Below the pieces are notes generated by a model. It did no database searches. It was given only the letters and a program-made list of their open reading frames with translations, and was not told the DNA's origin. This document shows, piece by piece, positions 1-8,752 of a DNA stretch of 64,000 bases. The DNA comes from Cytobacillus stercorigallinarum. GTDB lineage: Bacteria; Bacillota; Bacilli; Bacillales; Cytobacillaceae. The stretch is taken from positions 844,137 through 908,136 of the forward strand of contig NZ_JACSQT010000001.1 in NCBI RefSeq assembly GCF_014836495.1, in the 5' to 3' direction. Made by a program: the position numbers and the translations under genes. Numbering within the stretch: the first letter of the stretch is position 1; each line of letters begins with the position of its first letter.

Positions 1-1122
1 GTCAACTGCATTTGTGTATGCCCATTTGCCTGAGACCATTGTCCATTTTGGTTTTGCTAGAAAATGAAAAGGGTGGTGGCTCCAGAGTACAAGATCAGCT
101 TCTTTCCCTTCTTCAATGCTACCAACGTTATGATCAATTTTTAAGTTTTTAGCCGCAGCGATGGTTATTCCCTCCAATGCTTTTTGTTCGGATAAACCTT
201 CTCGAACAGCAATACTTGCGCAAATGTTTAAGTATTGAATAGGTGTATAAGGGTGATCGGTGGTAATTGAAACGGAGACACCAGCTTTATCGAGGATTCT
301 ATAAGTGTCCCACGTCTTGTTTTTTAACTCTACTTTTGATCGTCTTGTTAAGGTCGGTCCAACGCTCACTTGGAGGTTCTTTCCTAAATAAGGAGTAATT
401 AAATGGCCCTCTGTACAATGTTCAATTCGTATATCTAAATTAAACTCTTTAGCAAATCGTAGTGCAGTTAAAATATCGTCTGCTCTATGGGCATGAATTC
501 GCACAGGTATTTCTTGTGTAAGTGCTTTAATTATAGGGGATGTGCGCAGGTTTACTTCATTTGGATTGGCATGAACATTATAAAACGCTTCTCTTAACAT
601 TCCCATAATACCCATTCTAGTAATTGAATGATCATTGCTATGACTATGAACTTTTTTAGGGTTTTCTCCTAGAGCAATTTTTAATCCCGCAGTTTCTTTT
701 ACAAGCATTTCTTCAACGCTATTACCATACGTTTTCAAGATAGATGTGGTGCCACCGATAATATTCGCACTGCCTGGCATTACGTGAACAGTAGTAATCC
801 CAGCTTTGAGTGCATCACGAAAGGCAGGATCGAAAGGGTGGACGCCATCGATTGCACGAATATGAGGTGTTAATGGCTGGGTTGTTTCGTTCGCATCATT
901 ACCTGCCCAGCCAGTCCCCTCGTCATATAATCCGATATGTGTATGAACATCAATAAAACCAGGTAGCAGAAAACCATGAGAACAATCAACTACTTGCGCA
1001 TGCAAATCTTGAATATCTTTACCGACCTTTTTAATTATACGATTTTTTATTAATACATCTCCGTGGAAAGGCTTTGAAGTAATGGGATAGACAATGGCAT
1101 TTTTAAAAAGTATCGTCGACAT
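1..1122 (-). CDS. Amidohydrolase family protein (3' end outside window)
   Basis: Cytosolic metal-dependent hydrolase of the amidohydrolase superfamily. The reverse strand is open for 374 codons from the ATG at 1122 to the window edge, so the C-terminus and stop are missing. GFIDVHTHIG near residue 57 carries the HxH metal pair, RIHAHRADDI near residue 207 supplies further metal His, and ITTDHPYTP near residue 287 a likely metal Asp. A later EGKEADLVLW stretch is the usual return to the beta-sandwich of this fold. An in-frame ATG at 1128 is an alternative start; the AAGGA ribosome site spaces better with 1122. The substrate cannot be predicted; relatives include imidazolonepropionase-like and dihydroorotase-like enzymes. 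Confidence 0.85.
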   Translation of the reverse strand, partial: MSTILFKNAIVYPITSKPFHGDVLIKNRIIKKVGKDIQDLHAQVVDCSHGFLLPGFIDVHTHIGLYDEGTGWAGNDANETTQPLTPHIRAIDGVHPFDPAFRDALKAGITTVHVMPGSANIIGGTTSILKTYGNSVEEMLVKETAGLKIALGENPKKVHSHSNDHSITRMGIMGMLREAFYNVHANPNEVNLRTSPIIKALTQEIPVRIHAHRADDILTALRFAKEFNLDIRIEHCTEGHLITPYLGKNLQVSVGPTLTRRSKVELKNKTWDTYRILDKAGVSVSITTDHPYTPIQYLNICASIAVREGLSEQKALEGITIAAAKNLKIDHNVGSIEEGKEADLVLWSHHPFHFLAKPKWTMVSGKWAYTNAVD

Positions 1123-1217
1123 CAGCATCCAGTCCTTTTTCTGCTTAATAATATTTCATCAAATATACTGTTAAAGTGATAAATTAGAAATCAATACCCT
1201 ACTCATGAGAAGCAATA

Positions 1218-2000
1218 TTAAAAAATGCCTGCCATTTGCATAAATAGGATTGTTAATCCTAAAATCCAAACATAAACGGCAAATATCTTGAGTGATTTTC
1301 TCTTTAGAAAATTAATCATCCAAACAACGGCAATATAACCGAAAATGGCTGATGCAAGTGTGGCAATTAACATACTGCCAAAGCTAATGGCTTCGATATG
1401 ACCCGCATACATTTCTCCAAATTGCAGCACAATGCCTCCTGCAATGGTCGGTATAGATAATAAAAATGAAAAGTAGGCAGCTGTTTCTCGATCGAGTTTA
1501 CGGATGAGCCCCGCAGCGATGGTTAAACCGGATCGTGAGATAGCAGGGAATATGGCAATTGCTTGAAAACTCCCAATAAATAATGCATCGCCATAGCTAA
1601 TATCTTTCATCTTTTTCGCACCATTTTTAATACTATCAGAGAACCACAGAATGATTCCGGTAAGAATGAATTCCCAGCCAATGGTGACACCGGTTTTTGA
1701 GATCGAATCAAATAAATCATTAAATAATAAACCAACAAAGACAGCAGGGATTGTACCAATGACAAGCAGCATCGATAACTTTCCAAATGGATTTTTAATG
1801 ATTTCTAATAACTCATTTTTATAAACAACAAGGACAGCTAAAAGGGTACCGATATGAAGCATGGTATCTAAAAATAATCCTGCTTCATCAAGACCAAATA
1901 AATGTCTTCCAAGATATAAATGTCCGGTGCTTGAAATAGGTAGAAATTCTGTTATACCTTGAATGATTCCAAGAATAAATGCTTCGATTTTTGACATCAT
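1218..2000 (-). CDS. uppP: Undecaprenyl-diphosphate phosphatase UppP (BacA)
   Basis: Integral membrane phosphatase that recycles undecaprenyl pyrophosphate to the monophosphate carrier for peptidoglycan and teichoic acid synthesis; extra copies give bacitracin resistance. The 260-residue protein has the family length. The first signature GIIQGITEFLPISSTGHL lies near the N-terminus and the second, PAISRSG, in the middle; both line the active site. About seven hydrophobic helices are visible. I chose the ATG at 2000 because the upstream in-frame GTG (2009) is part of the AGGTGAT ribosome site itself; ATG 1997 is also possible. The gene stands alone between the amidohydrolase and a divergent DUF4870 gene. 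Confidence 0.95.
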   Translation of the reverse strand: MMSKIEAFILGIIQGITEFLPISSTGHLYLGRHLFGLDEAGLFLDTMLHIGTLLAVLVVYKNELLEIIKNPFGKLSMLLVIGTIPAVFVGLLFNDLFDSISKTGVTIGWEFILTGIILWFSDSIKNGAKKMKDISYGDALFIGSFQAIAIFPAISRSGLTIAAGLIRKLDRETAAYFSFLLSIPTIAGGIVLQFGEMYAGHIEAISFGSMLIATLASAIFGYIAVVWMINFLKRKSLKIFAVYVWILGLTILFMQMAGIF

Positions 2001-2209
2001 ATAAATCACCTATTTGTTTATTTTTTTCCTAGTAGTAAAAATCAGGGGAACTCACGTATCAACTTGTTTTCTCTCGCTTTTATAAATGTATTCAAGTTGT
2101 CCAATAGAAGAACAGAAATTTGAAAATAAAAACTTTGAAACTTTTTATAATAATCATCGTAAAATAGGTATATAGTACAAGAAGGAATAAGAGAAAGGGG
2201 AAAACAACA

Positions 2210-2533
2210 ATGAAAGATTCACAAACAGACAGAATACTTGCTGCGGGCATTTATATTATTAGTTTCTTTACTGTATTTATAGGACCACTTGTTATTTGGC
2301 TTATAAAAAAAGATAGCTCAAAGCTTGTAGACTATCATGGTAGACAGTATTTTAACTTCCTCATTACTTACTTTGTTTATGGAATCATTAGTACGATCTT
2401 GATGTTAGTGCTCATTGGTTATTTATTAGCAGCGATATTTGGCATTGCGTTTATCGTATTTACCATTATTGCAGCTGTTAAGGCGTTTGAAGGGGAAGAG
2501 TATCGCATCCCGTTTATCATCCGTATCCTCTAA
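2210..2533 (+). CDS. DUF4870 domain membrane protein
   Basis: Small membrane protein of 107 residues with three to four hydrophobic segments. Its layout matches DUF4870 (Tic20-like) proteins, with the family feature DYHGRQYFNFLIT between the first two helices and a C-terminal KAFEGEEYRIPFIIRIL tail. Function is unknown; the family is common and single-copy in Bacillales. The ATG follows a GAAAGGGG ribosome site. It is monocistronic and ends at a strong hairpin. Confidence 0.8.
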   Translation: MKDSQTDRILAAGIYIISFFTVFIGPLVIWLIKKDSSKLVDYHGRQYFNFLITYFVYGIISTILMLVLIGYLLAAIFGIAFIVFTIIAAVKAFEGEEYRIPFIIRIL

Positions 2534-2549
2534 TAAACGAGTAAATATA

Positions 2550-2606
2550 AAAGGCCAAAAAGAAAACGCGAACAAATCAATGTTCGTGTTTTCTTTTTGG
2601 CCTTTC
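2550..2606 (+). terminator. Intrinsic terminator after DUF4870 gene
   Basis: A long inverted repeat, AAAGGCCAAAAAGAAAACGC paired with its near-perfect complement ending in TTTTTGGCCTTT, with a loop around 2575. The T-rich right arm serves as the U-tract. It lies 17 bases after the stop codon. Confidence 0.8.
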
Positions 2607-2639
2607 CATTGTAAGCCGAATTATTGGCTTATAGAATAA

Positions 2640-3480
2640 TATATATACTAATAAGGAACAAAGTAAATGATTGCTTCATTCATAGAGGAATGCTTATTCG
2701 GTGATTCTTTGATTTAAGTAGGTTTGGGTGTCAACGATAGGGTAGCTGATGTATAGAGATAATAAACACGTTTAATTTTGAAATATCATTCCATTATGCG
2801 TGTTCGTATAACAAGGTACAAAGGAAAAAATAACGTTAACGGACGGAACAGTAATAAATAAAATGATGTACTTCTAAGAATCCACCTACATAATGTAGAA
2901 TTACTAAGGCAGATACAAGAATTTGATAGTGAAACAGAAAAGCTCCAATGATCTATAAAAAAGTTAAGGAATCACTTCTATTAATAGCTAAATGTATACA
3001 ATTGCATGATAATGTTAATGAAATAAAGGGATTAGTCGGCATTACAATGCTTAAATAAAGTTGTGGGAAATTAGGGTTTGAAACATTTGCCATCCACAAC
3101 CGATATTATAAATTATTGAAAAAGCTTTCGTGCTACCAATTTATTTTTTTTCTTCATAATAGTGTATCAAAAAGAGAAAAGCCATCTCCTATATATTTAT
3201 TCATGTCGAAAGATCGCTTATATAAATATAAAAACATCTAATAAAATAGCTTAGCCTCAACATTTTCTTTTAGTTAACTTCTTCAAAGAAAAAAAGGATT
3301 GTCCGCGATTCTTGCTTCTTGCTATGCAAACAAAAAATTCCAGCTATTTAAATTGGAAAACATCCTGTCGGTTGCACCTGCTCATAGGAAAATAAGATCA
3401 TGAGGAAGCTCAGGAATTATATAGGAATATACATAGGTCTTCCTTGTCATCTACGGTACCAAGCAGAATATCTTTGATGG
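2640..3480. other. 840-base stretch without an intact gene
   Basis: No reading frame of convincing length. Plus-strand bases 2884-3057 show two peptide fragments in different frames: LHNVELLRQIQEFDSETEKLQ split by a stop, then a 36-codon piece from 2948 (MIYKKVKESLLLIAKCIQ and on). They look like the eroded end of a helical protein, but I do not recognise the family. The rest is AT-rich with no feature I can support. Confidence 0.4.
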
Positions 3481-4119
3481 TTATATTTGGATAGGTATCT
3501 TGAAGTTTTTATGAATCCATTCTTCATCCCTGCCTAATTGATGCAATTGTTTACAATCAATCGTTCCCTCTTTTATAACGGCATTTGGAAAATAAAAAGG
3601 TTTGACAGGTTGGCTAAATGTGACGGCTGTTAAAGGCATATGTTCCGTCTTCAGAAAGATGGAAACCTTGCCACCATGCTCCCATAAGGCAAGTGCGACT
3701 TTTTGGATTTCTTCAATATTCTTCATTCGCAATTCGGTCTGCAGTTCATCAAGTGAAATTCGGGCACGTTTCATATTACGGTTATTAATCATTCCATTTT
3801 CTATTAATGGAATCGGATCGGTGATAAACCACTTTCTAAAATGTCTAAAATGCAAACTTAGGTAGATTCCGATTATATACAAGATTAAAATAACACTCAT
3901 TGTAATCATCGACCCTTCCAGACCTAATCCTTCATCGGACAGCGGATGGGCAATAATATTTCCAATAATCAGCACGATAACAAAATCGAGAAGTCCTACT
4001 TGGGAAAGGGAACGCTGACCCATTAATTTGACAAGTATGACGAAAAACACAAATCCAACAATGGCCCGGAGCATCCATTGGACAATAGTTAAAGATTCCT
4101 GTGAAGTGAAAAATTCCAT
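3481..4119 (-). CDS. DUF421 domain membrane protein (YetF/YdfS-like)
   Basis: Membrane protein of 212 residues. Three N-terminal transmembrane helices include GLLDFVIVLIIGNIIAHPL, the hallmark of DUF421. A cytosolic domain follows, with LIENGMINNRNMKRARIS and a glycine-bearing EHGGKVSIFLK strand, as in the YetF-like alpha/beta domain. The family is abundant in spore formers and some members act in spore germination or envelope; the exact role here is unknown. The start at ATG 4119 is preferred over GTG 4131, which overlaps the AAAGGGTG ribosome site. No operon partner is visible. Confidence 0.85.
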   Translation of the reverse strand: MEFFTSQESLTIVQWMLRAIVGFVFFVILVKLMGQRSLSQVGLLDFVIVLIIGNIIAHPLSDEGLGLEGSMITMSVILILYIIGIYLSLHFRHFRKWFITDPIPLIENGMINNRNMKRARISLDELQTELRMKNIEEIQKVALALWEHGGKVSIFLKTEHMPLTAVTFSQPVKPFYFPNAVIKEGTIDCKQLHQLGRDEEWIHKNFKIPIQI

Positions 4120-4131
4120 AATCTTACACAC

Positions 4132-4704
4132 CCTTTAAACAGAATTAGAAAAGAAGACTTATCTTGATCAGCCTGAATTCATAAGATAAGAAAATATATA
4201 ATTTGGACAAACTGGTTTTAGCAGTGCCATGTCCGGCACGAAAGCTGAAGCAAGACTTCCCAAACCTCATGACTCTATAAGCGGGTATCGACTCGAGCGA
4301 AGTTTCCCCTGTATTTCCTTTTATCCCTCATTCTTTGTACTATTATTTTCCAATTAATAAAATTTATTACTATAAATTGATTCCAGCGGTTAGTTATTCT
4401 TTTATCTGAAACAGTGACAAGAAAGAAGATCGACTTTAATGACGATCTTCTGATTCATTCGTATTCAATTAACCTGTCCCGTTTGTTAAACAAGAAAAAA
4501 AGAACGCTCCAGCAATCCTCATCTTTAACTCTTGCATCCGTTAGTTCAATAAGAATTTAATTACTTTAACTAAATATTTTGTGGAAGGGTGAAGGAGAAA
4601 AATAGACGCAATTCAACACTCGTGCCAGTTCTCCTTCACTATATTTAAAATAGAGACGGTGCATAAAAAAATTAATTCAATTAAGCCATAGCGTTTCGCT
4701 AGAA
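4132..4704. other. Gene-free spacer with a small hairpin and one dispersed repeat
   Basis: No credible reading frame on either strand. A short GTGCC/GGCAC hairpin lies at 4226-4242, and one copy of an 80-base dispersed repeat occupies 4473-4552. The remainder shows nothing I can support. Confidence 0.5.
4473..4552 (-). repeat. Dispersed terminator-like repeat, copy 1
   Basis: Nearly the same 80 bases recur at 5479-5558. Shared blocks include GTTTGTTAAACAAG, a run of A, GAACGCTCCAGC and CTTTAACTCTTGCA-CCGTTAGTTCAA. Read on the minus strand, the same strand as the neighbouring genes, it ends in a small hairpin followed by a T-run, like a terminator. Confidence 0.7.
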
Positions 4705-5361
4705 CTAGAGCGTCTCATCCAATTTCTGAATCTTTGAGTCGGAAATTAAATATACATTGCCAAAAATGTCGATTTTGTTTTCTTTTACACGTACAGCGCA
4801 ATCTTTGTTTGACGCATAAATATTTATTTCTTCCGATAGGGGAGATAGTTCGCTTTGAACCAGTGCCATGTTATTTTCAAGATCAAAATGAGACAGGACG
4901 GAAAAATTATCAAGACCGATTCCGTCGTAAACAGAGCTCATTTCAACTTTATCTCCAAAGTTTTTCGAGCACAACCATTTAGCGGACATGTTGATTGCCC
5001 CAGCGCTTGCTCCCATTACAACGGCGTTGCTTTTTTTAATCGAATCCGATAATTCATACTCCATCAAAAAACCATTTTGATTAAGGATATTGCCACCCAA
5101 CAAAAAAATGACGGAAGCATTTTGAATTATCGTTTGGGCATCTTCCTTCTGTAAGCGATAATTAATTAAATGATATTCATTAAACATAATGCCAGCCTGG
5201 TCAAGCCACGACCGTTCAGTAGCACCATCATCTTCAAAAACAGATGGATTCGAGCTAATCATAGCAAGCGATTTTCTATCAGTTATATCCTCCTGTAACG
5301 CCCTGCCCAGATTCTCTGAAAAAAAATTGTTAAACCAACCTAAATAATAGTGAGTTTTCAT
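4705..5361 (-). CDS. Type 1 glutamine amidotransferase-like / peptidase S51 family protein
   Basis: Probable cytosolic serine hydrolase of the PepE/cyanophycinase-like S51 family, 218 residues. The nucleophile elbow GASAGA is visible near residue 119 (VVMGASAGAINMSA), after a Rossmann-like LGGN segment (IFLLGGNILNQ). SHFDLENN later in the chain is a candidate location for the catalytic His. The family cleaves Asp-X dipeptides or related bonds; the substrate here is not known. The ATG at 5361 has a good GGAGG ribosome site. It is monocistronic, between two copies of a dispersed repeat. Confidence 0.8.
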   Translation of the reverse strand: MKTHYYLGWFNNFFSENLGRALQEDITDRKSLAMISSNPSVFEDDGATERSWLDQAGIMFNEYHLINYRLQKEDAQTIIQNASVIFLLGGNILNQNGFLMEYELSDSIKKSNAVVMGASAGAINMSAKWLCSKNFGDKVEMSSVYDGIGLDNFSVLSHFDLENNMALVQSELSPLSEEINIYASNKDCAVRVKENKIDIFGNVYLISDSKIQKLDETL

Positions 5362-5478
5362 AAGTACCTCCTCAGCAAAGTGTAAATAACATTTATTCTT
5401 AAGTCACTCATTCTGTTTTCTTGTCACTCTCAATATGGCCGATTGTTAAACACAATTTAAACAACACTGTTCGACTAG

Positions 5479-5558
5479 CCTGCCCTGTTTGTTAAACAAG
5501 AAAAAAAGAACGCTCCAGCGATAATCATCTTTAACTCTTGCACCCGTTAGTTCAACAA
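5479..5558 (-). repeat. Dispersed terminator-like repeat, copy 2
   Basis: Second copy of the element at 4473-4552, about 85 percent identical by eye. Its minus-strand start overlaps the stop codon of the broken small gene at 5547-5803. The hairpin CGC-TGGA-GCG followed by TTCTTTTTTT suggests termination of that gene. Confidence 0.7.
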
Positions 5559-5803
5559 TTTTTTATAAGAAGATATAATAATTCCGCAAATCACTGTTAC
5601 TCCTATAAAAGTAAACAAGTAAAGAAAAGGAGAATTAGCTTTACCAAAATCTACTCACTTTGAAGTGTCTCTACTTTTTCCCACGCACTTGATATATCTG
5701 GTTTGTAGTTTCTTGTTTTGATATAACCGTCTAACATCATACCGACTATATAGATTATATGAATTATAATTGAACCAATAAATGCTTGTATAATTATCTT
5801 CAT
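5547..5803 (-). pseudogene. Small membrane protein gene broken by a one-base deletion
   Basis: From the ATG at 5803 the minus strand reads a hydrophobic N-terminus (MKIIIQAFIGSIIIHIIYIV), then GYIKTRNYKPDISSAWEKVE, and stops after 50 codons (...LQSE, stop). In the next frame the protein continues at once (VDFGKANSPFLYLFTFIG to ISSYKKLLN, stop at 5547). Restoring one G at the junction gives an uninterrupted 85-residue protein with two membrane helices, and 257 bases plus one is exactly 86 codons. I do not recognise a named family; function unknown. It is either a recent pseudogene or an indel in the assembly. Confidence 0.65.
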
Positions 5804-5883
5804 TTAGACAACTTCATTTACATCTACATTACCATAATAACCCATGTTATTCTTCAAGTAACCTGCGTATTATGTTAATAACG

Positions 5884-5943
5884 ACAAAGAAAAAAGCTGT
5901 CTCAGCAACCCTCCTACTTATACTTAATCACCCGTTTGTTTAA
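5884..5943 (-). repeat. Diverged copy of the terminator-like repeat
   Basis: Shares the run of A, GCTGTCTCAGCAACCCTC and CACCCGTTTGTT blocks with the fuller copies. On the minus strand it begins at the stop codon of the 5940-6338 gene and forms GCTG-AGA-CAGC followed by TTTTTTC, a minimal terminator. A fainter trace follows the DinB gene near 6405-6447. Confidence 0.5.
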
Positions 5944-6338
5944 AACGATTGATGTTCTAATTCTTCATAATGCTTTTTAGGATTATCAATATTTTTTTCA
6001 ATGAAATATTTAGCTTGCTGCTTGAACAGATTTATGTAAGAATCTTGGCTCATTGATAAATCTCCTAATTCATCAACACTTCCCTCGACTTGAAAGGTAT
6101 TCGAGGTTACATCCACAACGACAGTCATATATGTTTTATTTTTATATGAGACCGTACCAACCACTTGTTTCTGTTCTAAATCAACCCTAGTAAATTCGTG
6201 TTTAACTCCTGTTGGTTTAAAGGTTGTATATCCAACATTAGATTTAAATGTGCTTTTCGTTATAAAGAGCAAGCCAACAAGTGTTAAAGAAAACAATAAA
6301 ACTAAGTAAACTTTATTCCTCAATTTTTTCACTTTCAC
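5940..6338 (-). CDS. Hypothetical membrane-anchored protein
   Basis: Protein of up to 132 residues. A basic N-terminus and one hydrophobic helix (VYLVLLFSLTLVGLLFI, residues about 11-27) are followed by an extracytoplasmic domain of about 100 residues rich in beta-branched residues, which fits a single-pass membrane or secreted protein. No family recognised. The GTG start at 6338 lacks a clear ribosome site; a second GTG two codons on is equally possible. It sits between the broken small gene and the DinB gene on the same strand and ends in a terminator-like repeat. Confidence 0.55.
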   Translation of the reverse strand: MKVKKLRNKVYLVLLFSLTLVGLLFITKSTFKSNVGYTTFKPTGVKHEFTRVDLEQKQVVGTVSYKNKTYMTVVVDVTSNTFQVEGSVDELGDLSMSQDSYINLFKQQAKYFIEKNIDNPKKHYEELEHQSF

Positions 6339-6447
6339 TAAGTAATTTTTACTTTCTGATTATTAATTCATATTATTGGTTATTGTGCTATACTGCCTCC
6401 TAGTACAACAAGAAAACAGATGCTACCTCTGCAAACCCTTTAATAAA

Positions 6448-6933
6448 TTATTTTGTTGAATGAGAGGAAAGTCCTCTCCCGATAAGGTTTGCAGAAACCG
6501 GTTTCCTTCCCAATTCTCTTGCCCAAATTGATAATTGTCCTATATGGTGAATTTCGTGAGCAATGGCATGGCGCATAACTTCACCCCAAGTATCTGTTAC
6601 AATTCTTCCATCTGGCAGGGTATCGTAAAATAATTGATTTTCCATACTTGCATCCCAATTGTTCACAAAGTTCTCTACTTCCATATGAAATTCTGCGTCC
6701 AATTTTCGAATCTTGTCCAAGCTGTTATAATAATCAAAACTCTCCTGAAAGTCCGCTTTTCCCTGTAATAGACGTATCCAGCTCCACTCGACATCAACAA
6801 TATGGAAAAGTGTATGTAATATACTGCCCATACCACCAGTTCGATTTTGCAAAAGCTCTTCCTCACTTAAATCTTCACACCAGTTATACCAATCTTTTCG
6901 TATCATCCAGTTATATTTAAAAAGTGTTTGCAA
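6448..6933 (-). CDS. DinB family protein
   Basis: Four-helix-bundle protein of the DinB/YfiT-like metalloenzyme group, 161 residues. The expected metal-binding His are visible: LFHIVDVEW in helix 2 and the paired HAIAHEIHHIGQLSIWAREL in the last helices. Bacillus members are annotated as DNA-damage-inducible or bacillithiol-S-transferase-like proteins; the actual substrate is unknown. The TTG start at 6933 follows GGAGGGG at good spacing. Stands alone; no LexA box seen. Confidence 0.85.
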   Translation of the reverse strand: MQTLFKYNWMIRKDWYNWCEDLSEEELLQNRTGGMGSILHTLFHIVDVEWSWIRLLQGKADFQESFDYYNSLDKIRKLDAEFHMEVENFVNNWDASMENQLFYDTLPDGRIVTDTWGEVMRHAIAHEIHHIGQLSIWARELGRKPVSANLIGRGLSSHSTK

Positions 6934-7184
6934 TAAAACCCCTCCGCAATAAAAAATATTAACCTTAAAATATACGTTTGGAATATAAAAAACTTTACTT
7001 ACTATATACTATTTCTTCCATAGTTTAAATTCCTTGTTCAACTAACCTCCCTCAATAAACAAACACTTATCTCTTAATTACGCAGTTTTTCACCGTATTG
7101 CTATCTAACTTGTTTTACTTTACAGATTTGATTAGAGTGAAAAGTACACAATCAAGCTGTTTACGAAGAAAATGAGCGCAGGAA

Positions 7185-7456
7185 ACTAGCCAACCTTCAG
7201 ATGATTCCCAAAAGTTGGATAAATAGGTATGTACGCACCAATGGATGTCCACATCTCTTATGGAGGTCTACCCTCCCAAATCTCACAGAGTCTACGCTCC
7301 TACATTCCTTCGTTCAACCTTTCCATAAGGTGGATGTCGGTCATGCTGCCCCACAGGATCTAAGTCCTTACGTTAGTTGCGTTGCCAACTAATCCCATGC
7401 TGATTTTGTCTGTTCATCTTGTTAAATCTATTGGTTAATCGTTAGTTTAATAGTGA
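7185..7456 (-). ncRNA. Candidate bridge (seek) RNA region of the IS110-family element
   Basis: The non-coding end after the transposase stop has several small stem-loops on the minus strand: TTAGTT/AACTAA around GGCAACGC, GGAGG-GTAGA-CCTCC, and GATGT/ACATC. IS110/IS1111 elements encode their targeting bridge RNA in such an end. Exact ends and the target-binding and donor-binding loops cannot be assigned by eye. Confidence 0.45.
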
Positions 7457-8752
7457 TTAAGCTGCTATTGGTTCTTGGATAAATGCATGCATATGAGGGA
7501 TGTCCTTCAACATCTTCTCCTCTTGAAACACAAACTGTTTCTTACCAATAGAGAATAGTATACGGATGAGCTTATTACACAAGGCAATTAAAGACTGCAT
7601 CTTTTTTAACGGATTGTCAGGTCTCATTGTGTAGTAATAATGTAGGGCTTTAAAGGCTTTGTTCTTGGCTACTAGAATCATAGATGCTCGGAATAACAAT
7701 GCTCGTAATTTCTTTCGACCACGTTTGGTTATTCTGGTTCTCCCTTTATGCTGACCTGATGTATTTTCTTTTAAGCTAAGTCCAGCCAGTTTAGTTATCT
7801 GGCGAGGATGATTGTATTCACTCAAATCGCCTACTTCAGCGAAGAAACCCGCCACTGTATCACGGCCAATTCCTGTTATTTTTAACATTTGATCAACGCC
7901 TGGAATATCTTGAAGTAGTGTATCCAGAGTTTGGTCAAGCTCTTCGAACTTTTTTTGAATGAGTTCATACTTTTGAATTAACGTTCTTAACTCCATTTTA
8001 GCCATCATGGCACCCTGACGGATGCCAATCGAGCGATTGGCTGCTTCTTTTAAGGCACGAATCTTCTTAATCCCTATACTGCGCTTCACTGCTTGCCTAA
8101 GGTATTCTAGTAATTCTTCTTCTGTATATCTCACCAGTTCTTCCGGTAATGCTTCCAGCTTTAATAAATGAAGAGCTGCCTTCCCTTCCCAACTTTTAAA
8201 AACGGTAAAGAACTCTGGAAAATACCGATCAATCCAGTTGTGTATCTGTCCTTGCACTATTTGTAAGTCTACATTTAATAGATCACGCAATTTCTTAGCC
8301 ACACGCAGTTCTGCGAAAACTCCTTGTGGTATCGTTGGTTCGGAGTATCTACCATCTTTGACTAGTTGTGCAATGACTTTTGCGTCTTTAACATCATTTT
8401 TAGTGGGAGAATTATCGTCTAGTTCCTTACTGTGCTTGACGTGTAAGGGGTTGACCGTGACGAACTTAATCTGTTCCTCCTTTAGAATATGAGCTAAATT
8501 AAGCCAATAATGGCCTGTTGGCTCCATTCCAGTAATGACAGACTCCATTTCGTATGAATCTTTTATTTGATTAATCCAATTAATAAATGTCCTAATTCCT
8601 TCTTGAGTATTATCAAAAAAGCAAGTAGAACCTAGCTCTATTCCACGATAATCCTGTGCTCTAGCTACATGATGATGTTTGGCAATATCTATACCAATGA
8701 TTAAGGTTTTTGATGTAATTTGAGCTATTTTATGATTTTGGTTATAATTCAT
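7457..8752 (-). CDS. IS110-family transposase (DEDD RuvC-like plus Transposase_20)
   Basis: RNA-guided serine/DEDD recombinase of 431 residues, full length for the family. The N-terminal RuvC-like domain shows IIGIDIAKHH (first Asp), TGMEPTGHYW (Glu) and KNDVKDAKVIAQLV (Asp pair). A central coiled-coil region follows (about 210-300). The C-terminal Transposase_20 domain has GIGRDTVAGFFAEVGD and LSLKENTSGQHKGRTRITKRG, where the Ser after ENT is the expected nucleophile. It looks intact, so the element may be active. An AGACCTC near 8821 on the coding strand can pair with the GAGGTCT at the ribosome site, which could mute translation of read-through transcripts. Confidence 0.93.
   Translation of the reverse strand: MNYNQNHKIAQITSKTLIIGIDIAKHHHVARAQDYRGIELGSTCFFDNTQEGIRTFINWINQIKDSYEMESVITGMEPTGHYWLNLAHILKEEQIKFVTVNPLHVKHSKELDDNSPTKNDVKDAKVIAQLVKDGRYSEPTIPQGVFAELRVAKKLRDLLNVDLQIVQGQIHNWIDRYFPEFFTVFKSWEGKAALHLLKLEALPEELVRYTEEELLEYLRQAVKRSIGIKKIRALKEAANRSIGIRQGAMMAKMELRTLIQKYELIQKKFEELDQTLDTLLQDIPGVDQMLKITGIGRDTVAGFFAEVGDLSEYNHPRQITKLAGLSLKENTSGQHKGRTRITKRGRKKLRALLFRASMILVAKNKAFKALHYYYTMRPDNPLKKMQSLIALCNKLIRILFSIGKKQFVFQEEKMLKDIPHMHAFIQEPIAA

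Noticed and set aside
7201..7392. 63-codon frame on the plus strand within the insertion-sequence end
   Set aside because: It overlaps the structured non-coding end, lacks a ribosome site and has no protein-like composition.
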